This document shows positions 26,842-34,085 of a stretch of DNA of 64,000 bases, piece by piece (the first letter of the stretch is position 1; the number at the start of each line of letters is the position of its first letter). The stretch lies in contig JAKSMI010000001.1 in assembly GCA_024400635.1 (NCBI GenBank), positions 505,534 to 569,533 on the forward strand, given 5' to 3'. Made by a program: the position numbers and the translations under genes. The notes beneath the pieces are model-generated. The model had not been told where the DNA came from, made no database searches, and was given only the letters and a program-made list of their open reading frames with translations. Source of the stretch: Bacteroidales bacterium. Its GTDB lineage: Bacteria; Bacteroidota; Bacteroidia; Bacteroidales; WCHB1-69.

Positions 26842-27254
26842 TTTGTATTTTCAATTATTTTTTTCCTTAACTTTGCCCTATCAAACAAGATGAAACAAAA
26901 CTCGGCTGCCCATACTTCCCTTTTCTCTATCCTGTAGAATCTAAAAAAAGTGACATTATGAAGAACAAGTTTCAGAATAAGCCTGCCTTTTTGCTCGACC
27001 TGCAGTGGTTAGGAAAGAACAACTTTCTTGTGTAGTGCTCTGTCGCTATAGCATGCGCCGGCGGCAGAGGTCAGGTGTCCCCGCGGGGCAATCACAACAC
27101 TTTTCGCAGAGCAGTATGATATACCCCGCCACAAACACACCCGATGGCATTGTATTATTCGTTCAATCTTGCGGCGTTTTTGGTTTCCGCAAGGCACGCA
27201 CTTCAAAAACGGGCTGCAAAGATACTACTTTTTTCTTTCGCCCGAGACCAATGA
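26842..27254 (+). repeat. Leader B, copy 2
   Basis: Promoter: TTTG at 26842 and TAACTTTG at 26868-26875. The first small frame has a one-base insertion relative to copies 1 and 3 and ends early. The 25-residue frame (26958-27035) is kept. The hairpin is CTCTGTCG/CGGCAGAG, where the C-to-T change keeps pairing as G-T. The 116-base core is at 27124-27239. Confidence 0.85.
26958..27035 (+). CDS. Leader B conserved peptide, copy 2
   Basis: Begins MKNKFQNK, then FLLDLQWLGKNNFLV and TAG. It is the most diverged start of the four copies, but length, C-terminus and stop are kept. Leu is TTA here instead of TTG. Confidence 0.55.
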   Translation: MKNKFQNKPAFLLDLQWLGKNNFLV

Positions 27255-27297
27255 AATGTTATAGTAACAAATAATACAATCATTAAATTAAATCATT

Positions 27298-27945
27298 ATG
27301 AAAAAGAACATTTTTAGGATATCCATAGCCGTATTATTTATTGCAGTGGTTGCTGCATGTATCTTCGCATGCAATAAGGAAAAGGTGGTGAAAGATTCTA
27401 TCACTACAGAAACTGTTAGTTTATCCAAATCTAACCTTTCAGGAATTATTGCTACAGCTAAAGAAGGTGATGTAGAAGCTCATCTGCTTTTTGACAAAAG
27501 TAAATTTGAAAACCTTTTTCAAGATGGTCTTACTCAATGTCTTGGACAAGAATATGTTTTTGATGACATTTCCATTTGGGATGAAAATCCAGCTGATATG
27601 AATATTGTCCCTGCACTAAGACTGACCATACTTAATACTAAAGATGGAACAACCCTTTCCTATTTTATGTTGACGAAAAAACATTATAAAGATGGTCTTA
27701 TTTTATATGATGTTCCTACAAGAAATGCAAAAGAGAATCCGGTCTCCGTTAAGTGCGTAGGACATAATTGTAAGGGAGGCGGGTGTGCATTAAACGGCAG
27801 ACGCACTGGTTGTAAACCCTGCAGTAACAGAAACGGAGTTTGTGATTCTGATGTAAATTATTCAGGAGATGTCAACGATCCTGATTTTTCTGCTCTAATT
27901 GAAATCTTGAACAAAATCTTGGACAAACTTCTCAAATTTTTATAA
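27298..27945 (+). CDS. Lipoprotein with C-terminal Cys-rich motif
   Basis: A 215-residue predicted lipoprotein. The signal begins MKKNIFRISIAV and ends at a Cys in CIFACNKEK. The same signal segment is encoded at 31346 behind a leader of the other type. The mature part has few landmarks until a Cys-rich block (about residues 158-185: VKCVGHNCKGGGC, GCKPCSNRNGVC) and a short helix. The Cys spacing could bind metal or form disulfides. Family not recognised. Confidence 0.75.
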   Translation: MKKNIFRISIAVLFIAVVAACIFACNKEKVVKDSITTETVSLSKSNLSGIIATAKEGDVEAHLLFDKSKFENLFQDGLTQCLGQEYVFDDISIWDENPADMNIVPALRLTILNTKDGTTLSYFMLTKKHYKDGLILYDVPTRNAKENPVSVKCVGHNCKGGGCALNGRRTGCKPCSNRNGVCDSDVNYSGDVNDPDFSALIEILNKILDKLLKFL

Positions 27946-27953
27946 AAGCTATC

Positions 27954-27998
27954 TATTAGTGGGAGAAAAATGCATTCTTCCACTAATATTTTCTTTCT
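27954..27998 (+). terminator. Strong hairpin ending directly at the next start codon
   Basis: TATTAGTGGGAGAA and TTCTTCCACTAATA form a 14-base stem with one G-T pair and a 7-base loop. TTTTCTTTCT follows, and the ATG of the next gene is at 27999. It can act as a terminator or attenuator, or control access to the start of the redoxin gene. Confidence 0.75.
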
Positions 27999-29222
27999 AT
28001 GAAACAAATCGTTATCTTTATTTTGTTTTCGTTGTGTTTCGGCGTTTTCAACTTGAAAGCACAAGAAACTACTTATTCGAAAGAGGCTACGGCTTTGTGG
28101 CGTAAAATTGTTTACGAATTTATGGCCAACCGCGATAAAAATGCTATCATTAACATTCAGCATTTCAACAGCGATACTATTAATGACGCAAATTACACGA
28201 TTGTAAGAAACAATGAATTTGAGGCATATCTGAATTCGGAATGGGGGCGTTACTATAAATTTACCAAAGACAGTGTATATATGGTAAATATTTGGGATAA
28301 TGAGTTAATGGTAGGAGCTGTTAACGGGAATTTTTATCAAGTATTTCATGATCAGGTAATTACAGGAGGAATTCAATATTTTGAATCTTTTCTATACCCT
28401 TATTCCAAACATTACTTTTATACTTTTTCGAGTATTCGGGACACGCTTATCAATAATGTAAAATACCAAATTATACAAAGAGATTTCAAAAACCATTTTT
28501 GGTATAATCAAACCACAAAAAAATACGATATTCCTAACTTCCATATTGTTGATTACTATTTCAACACCTCAACTGGACTCATCGACCATATTTGTGCCAA
28601 TCCCACTCCCGAAAGCATCCGTTCTTGGAAAGAAGACTATTATATTGACTATTCTTTCGTAGATTCAGTCGATTTAATCAAAGAAATTTTTGATTTTAAT
28701 AATCCCCAATATGATAATTGCTCAAGACATAATGATGAAAGACCACCCTATTCTTGGTCATTTTCGGATGATGCCCCATCATCTCTCAGCCGACAAGTAC
28801 TTGAGTTTCCTATTGTGTCTTTAAAAAACGACACCACTTCCATCGCTGAAGAAGACGGCTGGCTGCTACTTGATTTCTGGTGGTTTTCGTGCCGTTCCTG
28901 CATTGAATGGGTTGCCACCACGTCAAAAGAAAAAACGGAACACGGGCAACGGTTTTTGGAGTTAAACGGCATCAAAATTATGTCCATCAACGCCATTTCC
29001 GACAATCAAGAAAAATTAGCCGAAACGGCCAAAAAATACAATGCCAACGACATTATCTACCATGCAAAGGGAATGGGCGAACTCATCAACATCTACTACA
29101 TGCCCCAATACTACCTCATTTCTCCTGACAAAAAAATCGTATTGAAGACCAATGAATTGGGAGATTATTCGGAAGTGCTGAAGGCAAAACAAAAATGGGA
29201 GTCAAAACACAAAAGAAAATGA
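27999..29222 (+). CDS. Secreted protein with C-terminal thioredoxin-like domain
   Basis: A 407-residue protein with signal peptide (residues 1-22, ending FNLKAQ). A long N-terminal domain (about 25-270) of unrecognised fold follows, with YNQTTKKYDI and FNTSTGLIDH. A TlpA/AhpC-like domain completes it (about 285-400). The latter has LLLDFWWFSCRSCIEW, a CxxC redox site, and MPQYYLISPDKKIV. It probably acts in periplasmic thiol chemistry. The stop overlaps the next start (ATGA). Confidence 0.8.
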   Translation: MKQIVIFILFSLCFGVFNLKAQETTYSKEATALWRKIVYEFMANRDKNAIINIQHFNSDTINDANYTIVRNNEFEAYLNSEWGRYYKFTKDSVYMVNIWDNELMVGAVNGNFYQVFHDQVITGGIQYFESFLYPYSKHYFYTFSSIRDTLINNVKYQIIQRDFKNHFWYNQTTKKYDIPNFHIVDYYFNTSTGLIDHICANPTPESIRSWKEDYYIDYSFVDSVDLIKEIFDFNNPQYDNCSRHNDERPPYSWSFSDDAPSSLSRQVLEFPIVSLKNDTTSIAEEDGWLLLDFWWFSCRSCIEWVATTSKEKTEHGQRFLELNGIKIMSINAISDNQEKLAETAKKYNANDIIYHAKGMGELINIYYMPQYYLISPDKKIVLKTNELGDYSEVLKAKQKWESKHKRK

Positions 29223-29605
29223 AAAGGCTAATTTTTATCGTCACGCTTATTTTGCTGCTATCAGCCTATTCTGCTTCAGCACAAAAGGTAAAGGAAGCTG
29301 CAATTGAATTTACTGAAACCATTCACAATTACGATACCATTCAGCAAGGGAAGGAAGCCGTTTGCTATTTCTACTACAAGAATTCGGGAAACAGCCCATT
29401 GGTGCTGTATAATGCATTCTCTTCCTGCGGATGTACCATTCCCAAATGGAATGCCAAACCTCTACCCCCTGGGAAAAGCGACAAAATCAAGGTCGTTTAT
29501 AACGCCGGTAATGAAGGCAGTTTCCAGAAAACAATCGTAGTTAAATCCAATGCGAAGAATGAACCTCAAAAAATCCTGAAAATAAAGGGATACGTCAAAA
29601 AATAG
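29219..29605 (+). CDS. DUF1573 family secreted protein
   Basis: A 128-residue protein with signal peptide (to about residue 22, YSASAQ) and one Ig-like DUF1573 domain: FYYKNSGNSPLVLYNAF, SSCGCTIPKW, PPGKSDKIKVVYN. The family is widespread in Bacteroidetes, and its function is not known. The start at 29219 overlaps the redoxin stop, so the two are translationally coupled. Confidence 0.85.
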   Translation: MKRLIFIVTLILLLSAYSASAQKVKEAAIEFTETIHNYDTIQQGKEAVCYFYYKNSGNSPLVLYNAFSSCGCTIPKWNAKPLPPGKSDKIKVVYNAGNEGSFQKTIVVKSNAKNEPQKILKIKGYVKK

Positions 29606-29618
29606 TTTATTTTTCCCC

Positions 29619-29650
29619 ACGAGCCGCACCTTCCCGCGGCTCGTTTTTTT
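29619..29650 (+). terminator. Terminator of the island type (perfect stem)
   Basis: ACGAGCCGC and GCGGCTCGT pair over nine bases, followed by T7. It ends the redoxin-DUF1573 unit and stands 20 bases before the promoter of leader A2. Confidence 0.85.
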
Positions 29651-29669
29651 GTAAATTTTTCCGTTCTTC

Positions 29670-30029
29670 TTGACATTTAAAAAATTCCTTCGTAACTTTG
29701 CCTCGTGATTTTAAAAATCCGAAAGATGAGCGGTCTAAAGTGCAATTTTTACCCCCCCCCATCAACTTGTTACAAATCAACAGGTTATAAAGTTTTTGGG
29801 CTATGACGGGCTGCTTAAACCCTTTAGAGAACCTTACTTTTTCCGCTTCCGAAAGGGTGCGATTTTCGAGTTTAGGAAGTTCTGCAAACTTTGTCCCCGC
29901 TGCTTTTGTACTGTGTGCAGCGAGGGACTGGAAAGGACGGCTTTTTGAAGCACGGTCCCATACCGCAGGCCCGAACCTCACCCCGCGGCAAAGACGGGTG
30001 GTGGTATTCATTTTTAAAATCATTTTACC
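29670..30029 (+). repeat. Leader A, copy 2
   Basis: Promoter: TTGAC from 29670 and TAACTTTG at 29693-29700. The small frame has 26 residues here because a C9 run at 29752-29760 adds three bases. The second frame is shifted after SSANFVPAA by one extra T, while the hairpin CGCTGC/GCAGCG around that site is kept. The last bases before the ATG match copy 3. Confidence 0.85.
29726..29806 (+). CDS. Leader A small frame, copy 2 (26 residues)
   Basis: Begins MSGLKCNF, continues STCYKSTGYKVFGL and ends in TGA overlapping the next ATG. The three-base length change keeps the frame, which argues for translation. Confidence 0.5.
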   Translation: MSGLKCNFYPPPSTCYKSTGYKVFGL

Positions 30030-30929
30030 ATGAAAAACACATTCTTTCTTATTTCGTTACTTTTATTAACCACCTTAGTATATTCTCAGGTGTCAGCCGA
30101 TGCAGGTCCAGATAGGCATATTTGCTATCTTCCTGAAGGCGAAGAAGAATTTAGTTTTTTGGGGGGGAACCCAACAGCATTTGGAGGCACTGCCCCATAT
30201 ATCTACTGCTGGCATTGTGATCCAATACCTTTATGGGAGGGTTCTCCCTACATATTGTATGCTCACGACTTTTTAGACGACACTACTTTCGCTAATCCTC
30301 AAGTCATTGACATTGTGCAACCAACACTTTTTTATCTTACCGTCATCGATGCCATAGGAAATACCGCCACAGACTCAGTATGGGTATCGGCTTCTAAATT
30401 TTCGAATATGTTAATAGACCCCGCTTGTTATCACATCGCACGGGGCGATTCGGTTTTTGTTTCACATAGTGGAGTAGATATTACTATTAGTGGCGGTGGA
30501 AATGTGTCCTACCTGTGGCAACCCACCTACGGACTGAACAATCCTACAATAGCTAATGGTTTTTGGGCAAATCCTGAAATGACAACCACTTACAGCTGCA
30601 TTTTGACCGATTCCATGGGCTGCACCTCAACTTCTGAAGATTGTCTCCATATCATTGTTGAAGATGTCGGGGTGAAATCAAATATCAAAGATTCGGCACT
30701 CAGCATCTATCCCAATCCCACAGATAATGAGTTGCATATTGAACTTTCCAATTCAGATTTTAACGGCACACTTAATCTGATGGATGGGTCCGGGAAAATC
30801 ATATTTCAAAAATCCTTACAACAAAGTCATGACAAAATTTCACTATATGATTTATCAAATGGTATCTATATCGTTCAAGTGAAAGATAAAAATGGAAATA
30901 TCCATCAGCAAAAAGTAATGAAACGTTAA
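30030..30929 (+). CDS. Secreted protein with Type IX sorting domain
   Basis: A 299-residue protein: signal peptide (about 1-20), then an early Ig/PKD-like region with DAGPDRHICYLPEGEE and YLWQPTYGLNNP. A C-terminal type A sorting domain completes it (about 222-299, SIYPNPTDNELHIELSN ... YDLSNGIYIVQV ... KVMKR). The sorting domain directs export by the Type IX system and attachment to the cell surface. The machinery is not in this window. It is the only gene in the island with this signal. The transcript ends at the hairpin at 30940. Confidence 0.85.
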   Translation: MKNTFFLISLLLLTTLVYSQVSADAGPDRHICYLPEGEEEFSFLGGNPTAFGGTAPYIYCWHCDPIPLWEGSPYILYAHDFLDDTTFANPQVIDIVQPTLFYLTVIDAIGNTATDSVWVSASKFSNMLIDPACYHIARGDSVFVSHSGVDITISGGGNVSYLWQPTYGLNNPTIANGFWANPEMTTTYSCILTDSMGCTSTSEDCLHIIVEDVGVKSNIKDSALSIYPNPTDNELHIELSNSDFNGTLNLMDGSGKIIFQKSLQQSHDKISLYDLSNGIYIVQVKDKNGNIHQQKVMKR

Positions 30930-30939
30930 AAATCCTCCA

Positions 30940-30972
30940 ACGGGTCGCAGTTTTCTGTGGCTCGTTTTTTTG
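30940..30972 (+). terminator. Terminator of the island type (wobble-compensated)
   Basis: ACGGGTCGCAG and CTGTGGCTCGT pair over 11 bases with three G-T pairs, then T7. Its sequence differs from the stem at 29619 but pairing is preserved. Confidence 0.8.
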
Positions 30973-30990
30973 TAAATTTTTCCGTTCTTC

Positions 30991-31345
30991 TTGACATTTA
31001 AAAAATTCCTTCGTAACTTTGCCTCGTGATTTTAAAAATCCAAAAGATGAGCGGTCCGAAGTGTAATTTTACCTCCCCATCAACTTGTTACGAATCAACA
31101 AGTTGTAAAACTCTTGGGTTATGACGGACTGCTTAAAACCATTAAAGAATTTTACCTTTGCCGCTTCCGAAAGGGTGCGATTTTCGAGTTTGGGAAGTTC
31201 TGCAAACTTTGTCCCCGCTGCTTTGTACTGTGGGCAGCGAGGGACTGGAGAGGTCAGCTTTTTGAAGCATGTCCCATTCCGCAGGCCCGAACCTCACCCC
31301 GCGGCAAAGACGGGTGGTAATATTCATTTTTAAAATCATTTTATC
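30991..31345 (+). repeat. Leader A, copy 3
   Basis: Promoter: TTGAC from 30991 and TAACTTTG at 31014-31021. The small frame (31047-31124) overlaps by ATGA the second frame (31121-31333). The second frame shares SASERVRF-like and SSLGSSANFVPAALYCG stretches with copy 1 (AASERVRF here). The hairpins are the same as in copy 1, except an A-C mismatch in CCGCAGG/CCCGCGG. The gene downstream has the signal peptide otherwise found behind leader B2. Confidence 0.85.
31047..31124 (+). CDS. Leader A small frame, copy 3 (25 residues)
   Basis: Begins MSGPKCNF, then STCYESTSCKTLGL, with stop TGA overlapping the next ATG. Length equals copy 1. Confidence 0.5.
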   Translation: MSGPKCNFTSPSTCYESTSCKTLGL

Positions 31346-32068
31346 ATGAAAAAGAACATTTTTAGAATATCCATAGCCGTATTATTTATAGCAGTTGTTG
31401 CTGCTTGTATTTTCGCATGCAATAAGGAAAAAGTAACGAAAACAATAAATCGAACATCTTCACAACCAATAATTTCTCAAGAAAAACAAGCTACACCTCA
31501 ACAAATATTAGCATTCATCTCAGCAATGGGCGTTAAATTAGAAGTCGGCAAACAATACATTGTTACATATATGTCTGGATGCATGCACAAAACCGAAAAG
31601 GACATTCTTTGGGGTATATACCATTATTCGGAAACAAGTTGTGAACCAGGGTGTCCGATATGCGAAATCAAAAGCATTAGAGAAGTTGGTGGACGTATTG
31701 TCATGGGAGGTAAAGGAAATGATAATTTATTATTTTGCAAAAACTCAGATGGCAAAATAGGTCTTAATGTCGAAGATTTTCACAGCTCTGATTTTTTCGA
31801 CGGTGCAATCGTTAGTTTTGAAGCAGGCCAAATCTCAAGTAAAAAAGTATTGTGCTTTATGGTTGATAAGACAAAACTTGGCGAGTTCAAAGATTTATTT
31901 CAATCGGATAGCTATATTGTTGAACAGGCATTCGCCTTAGATGCGGAATTAGCATATAATCTTGGAATTCTTCCTGAAAATCAATGCATTCCAGCAGGCA
32001 AATACCCCCTTTACTCATGCGATGACGTTCTGTTTTGGTACATCGAATTAGACAAATGGATTAAGTAA
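31346..32068 (+). CDS. Lipoprotein, two-gene module type (first gene)
   Basis: A 240-residue predicted lipoprotein with the MKKNIFRISIAV signal and Cys in CIFACNKEK, shared with the gene at 27298. The mature part has SGCMHKTEKD, CEPGCPICEIK and a C-terminal PAGKYPLYSCDDVLFWY. Its order of motifs resembles the lipoprotein at 25302, and each is followed by a second small lipoprotein gene. Function not recognised. Confidence 0.75.
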   Translation: MKKNIFRISIAVLFIAVVAACIFACNKEKVTKTINRTSSQPIISQEKQATPQQILAFISAMGVKLEVGKQYIVTYMSGCMHKTEKDILWGIYHYSETSCEPGCPICEIKSIREVGGRIVMGGKGNDNLLFCKNSDGKIGLNVEDFHSSDFFDGAIVSFEAGQISSKKVLCFMVDKTKLGEFKDLFQSDSYIVEQAFALDAELAYNLGILPENQCIPAGKYPLYSCDDVLFWYIELDKWIK

Positions 32069-32075
32069 AGTTGCT

Positions 32076-32717
32076 ATGAATATAAAAAAATCAATATTTT
32101 TTCTTTCAATTCTTCTGTTCTGTGTATCATCATGCTCACGTCAGCAAATGAAACACATCGGTGAGGAATACACTGGCGAAAACATTGTAGTTTCAGAAGA
32201 AAATAAATTCTTTGAATACACGGCAAAATTTATCAGCATCAATAAAACACCATTTGTCGCCTATCTTAACAAAGACACTCTTGACCTTGGGGAAAGACAG
32301 CCCACCTACTGCTTTGACAGTTTAGGCCGCCCAGTGCTGTTCACCGAATGTCTTAGCAGTTATTGTTCCAATCTATCCGAATTGTTGGCTGGCAACTATA
32401 CTGTAAATCGTTATCCAATGACAATTTGGAGAAACAAAAATTCTTCAGACAAAAAGACCATTGGATTATGTTTAAATCGAAATCTGGTTCAATTTTTACG
32501 GAAAAACGACATCCGTTTATTGGATAATTCCCGACTCACCATAGAGAAGTTGCCTAAAAGTAATTTTTATCTTTTTGTAGAATGGTACTGGGTCTATCCA
32601 GAAGCAGGATACAACGTATTGAAAAGGATGGATAGTATTTGCGCCCTAAATCCCGAAGTAACTCTGGTTAAGGTTCACAATACGAATATCAAAGGAACAC
32701 CTGTCGTTTTAGATTGA
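32076..32717 (+). CDS. Lipoprotein, two-gene module type (second gene)
   Basis: A 213-residue predicted lipoprotein with signal ending CVSSC. The mature part has YLNKDTLDLGERQPTYCFD, LFTECLSSYCSN and a C-terminal FYLFVEWYWVYPEAG. It starts 7 bases after the previous gene. In size, placement and C-terminal layout it parallels the gene at 25897. Function not recognised. Confidence 0.75.
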   Translation: MNIKKSIFFLSILLFCVSSCSRQQMKHIGEEYTGENIVVSEENKFFEYTAKFISINKTPFVAYLNKDTLDLGERQPTYCFDSLGRPVLFTECLSSYCSNLSELLAGNYTVNRYPMTIWRNKNSSDKKTIGLCLNRNLVQFLRKNDIRLLDNSRLTIEKLPKSNFYLFVEWYWVYPEAGYNVLKRMDSICALNPEVTLVKVHNTNIKGTPVVLD

Positions 32718-32745
32718 GCAAGAACTAATTGATTATTTTTCCAAC

Positions 32746-32774
32746 GAGCTGCGTTTTCCCGCAGCTCATTTTTT
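32746..32774 (+). terminator. Terminator before leader B3
   Basis: GAGCTGCG and CGCAGCTC pair perfectly over eight bases around TTTTCC, then ATTTTTT. Confidence 0.8.
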
Positions 32775-32796
32775 CGCAAAAAATTTTCTTTTCCTC

Positions 32797-33201
32797 TTGA
32801 CTTTAAAAAAATTTTCCTTAACTTTGCCCTATCAAACAAGATGAAACTGACACGGCTGCTCATACTGCCTTTTCTCTATCCTGTAGAATTAAAAAAAGTG
32901 ACATTATGAATAACCAAACAAACAGCGATTTTGCCTTTTTGCCCGACTTGCAACGGTTGGGAAAGAACAACTTTCTTGCGTAGTGCTCTGCCGTTCAAGC
33001 GTGCGCCGGCGGCAGAGGTCAGGTGTCCCCGCGGGGCAATCACCCTGTTTTTTGCGGAACAAATGATTAACCCCGCCACAAACACACCCGATGGCATTGT
33101 ATTATTCGTTCAATCTTGCGGCGTTTTTGGTTTCCGCAAGGCACGCACTTCAAAAACGGGCTGCAAAGATACTACTTTTTTCTTTCACCCGATGCCAATG
33201 A
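32797..33201 (+). repeat. Leader B, copy 3
   Basis: Promoter: TTGAC from 32797 and TAACTTTG at 32819-32826. It is nearly identical to copy 1 from the terminator through the first small frame (32841-32909). The 25-residue frame is 32906-32983, the hairpin CTCTGCCG/CGGCAGAG is kept, and the 116-base core is at 33071-33186. Confidence 0.85.
32906..32983 (+). CDS. Leader B conserved peptide, copy 3
   Basis: Begins MNNQTNSD, then FLPDLQRLGKNNFLA and TAG. Against copy 1 it has TTG for CTG (Leu) and CAA for CAG (Gln), both silent, plus Trp-to-Arg and Val-to-Ala. Confidence 0.6.
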   Translation: MNNQTNSDFAFLPDLQRLGKNNFLA

Positions 33202-33244
33202 AATATTATCGTAACAAATAATACAATCATTAAATTTAATCATT

Positions 33245-34072
33245 ATGAAAAAGAACATTTTTAGAATAAATTGCGTTGCCGTTTTAATCATTGCCGTTAT
33301 TGTAACATTAATCTCTTGTAATAAAGTTCAAGAACAAAATATAGATAATATCATCACTAATTTTAAATCAGCCATAACTCTTTCTCAAAATGATATTAAG
33401 GGGAATGAAGATATCGCTTTTTACCAAAATCCATTTAATGAGGCAGGCGTAATCCATAACAATATGCTGATAAACATTATTGATAATGGGTATCTTGATA
33501 AGGATTCGGTGTACTTCTTAGAAGGTTTTAACAAATATACTGGTTTCAATTTGCAGAATTTAAATGCTCTGCGTTACATCATCAACAATTATTTTACGGT
33601 TGTATTTGATAAAGATATGAATTACAATCCTGACTTCGTCAACAACATGGATAAAATCTCCGAACTCGAAAAACGTACTGTCAATACTTTTTTTATTGCC
33701 ATGTGCAATTATGCAAGTTCAAATGAACAAATTGCGGCATGTAAAAGGGCAGAAGAATTTATCATTAACAGTCAAAATTTTAAAAAGGACGAAAAAGAAC
33801 GACTTCTGTCTATGTTAGCTGTTTATAGATACAGTACGGCATACTGGGCTCAAAAAGCACTTGGGAAATCCAATGGAAACATATATGACAGCTGCGTTTA
33901 CAACACATTTGATGCTATTGGAGAATATGTTGCAAGAGAGTATTCTAAAGAATTAGCAGAGTGTTGTGGAATAGAAATCCAAGACGGAAAAGACATACAC
34001 TTATACGGGGGTTCGGTTTCTATGACGGCATATCTGTTTTCAATTGTTTCGCCGTTCTGGTTTATTTGTTAA
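33245..34072 (+). CDS. Unrecognised lipoprotein
   Basis: A 275-residue predicted lipoprotein. The signal begins MKKNIFRINCVAV and ends TLISC (Cys25), a variant of the signal in the other leader-linked genes. The mature part is mostly helical, with QNPFNEAGVIHNNML and ACKRAEEFIIN, and ends in a hydrophobic stretch (AYLFSIVSPFWFIC). Family not recognised. The next gene starts 13 bases downstream and probably belongs to the same unit. Confidence 0.7.
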   Translation: MKKNIFRINCVAVLIIAVIVTLISCNKVQEQNIDNIITNFKSAITLSQNDIKGNEDIAFYQNPFNEAGVIHNNMLINIIDNGYLDKDSVYFLEGFNKYTGFNLQNLNALRYIINNYFTVVFDKDMNYNPDFVNNMDKISELEKRTVNTFFIAMCNYASSNEQIAACKRAEEFIINSQNFKKDEKERLLSMLAVYRYSTAYWAQKALGKSNGNIYDSCVYNTFDAIGEYVAREYSKELAECCGIEIQDGKDIHLYGGSVSMTAYLFSIVSPFWFIC

Positions 34073-34085
34073 ATTCACCTTACCC

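Noticed and set aside
23923..31320. Alternative frame in leader A reading CKLCPRCFVLWAARD
   Set aside because: It overlaps the other leader frames, has no consistent start, and its conservation is explained by DNA and hairpin conservation.
25047..33221. Longer frames through leader B containing PATNTPDGIVLFVQS
   Set aside because: The conserved part lies in the DNA-identical 116-base core, so there are no silent changes to show coding. The upstream parts fall in different frames in different copies.
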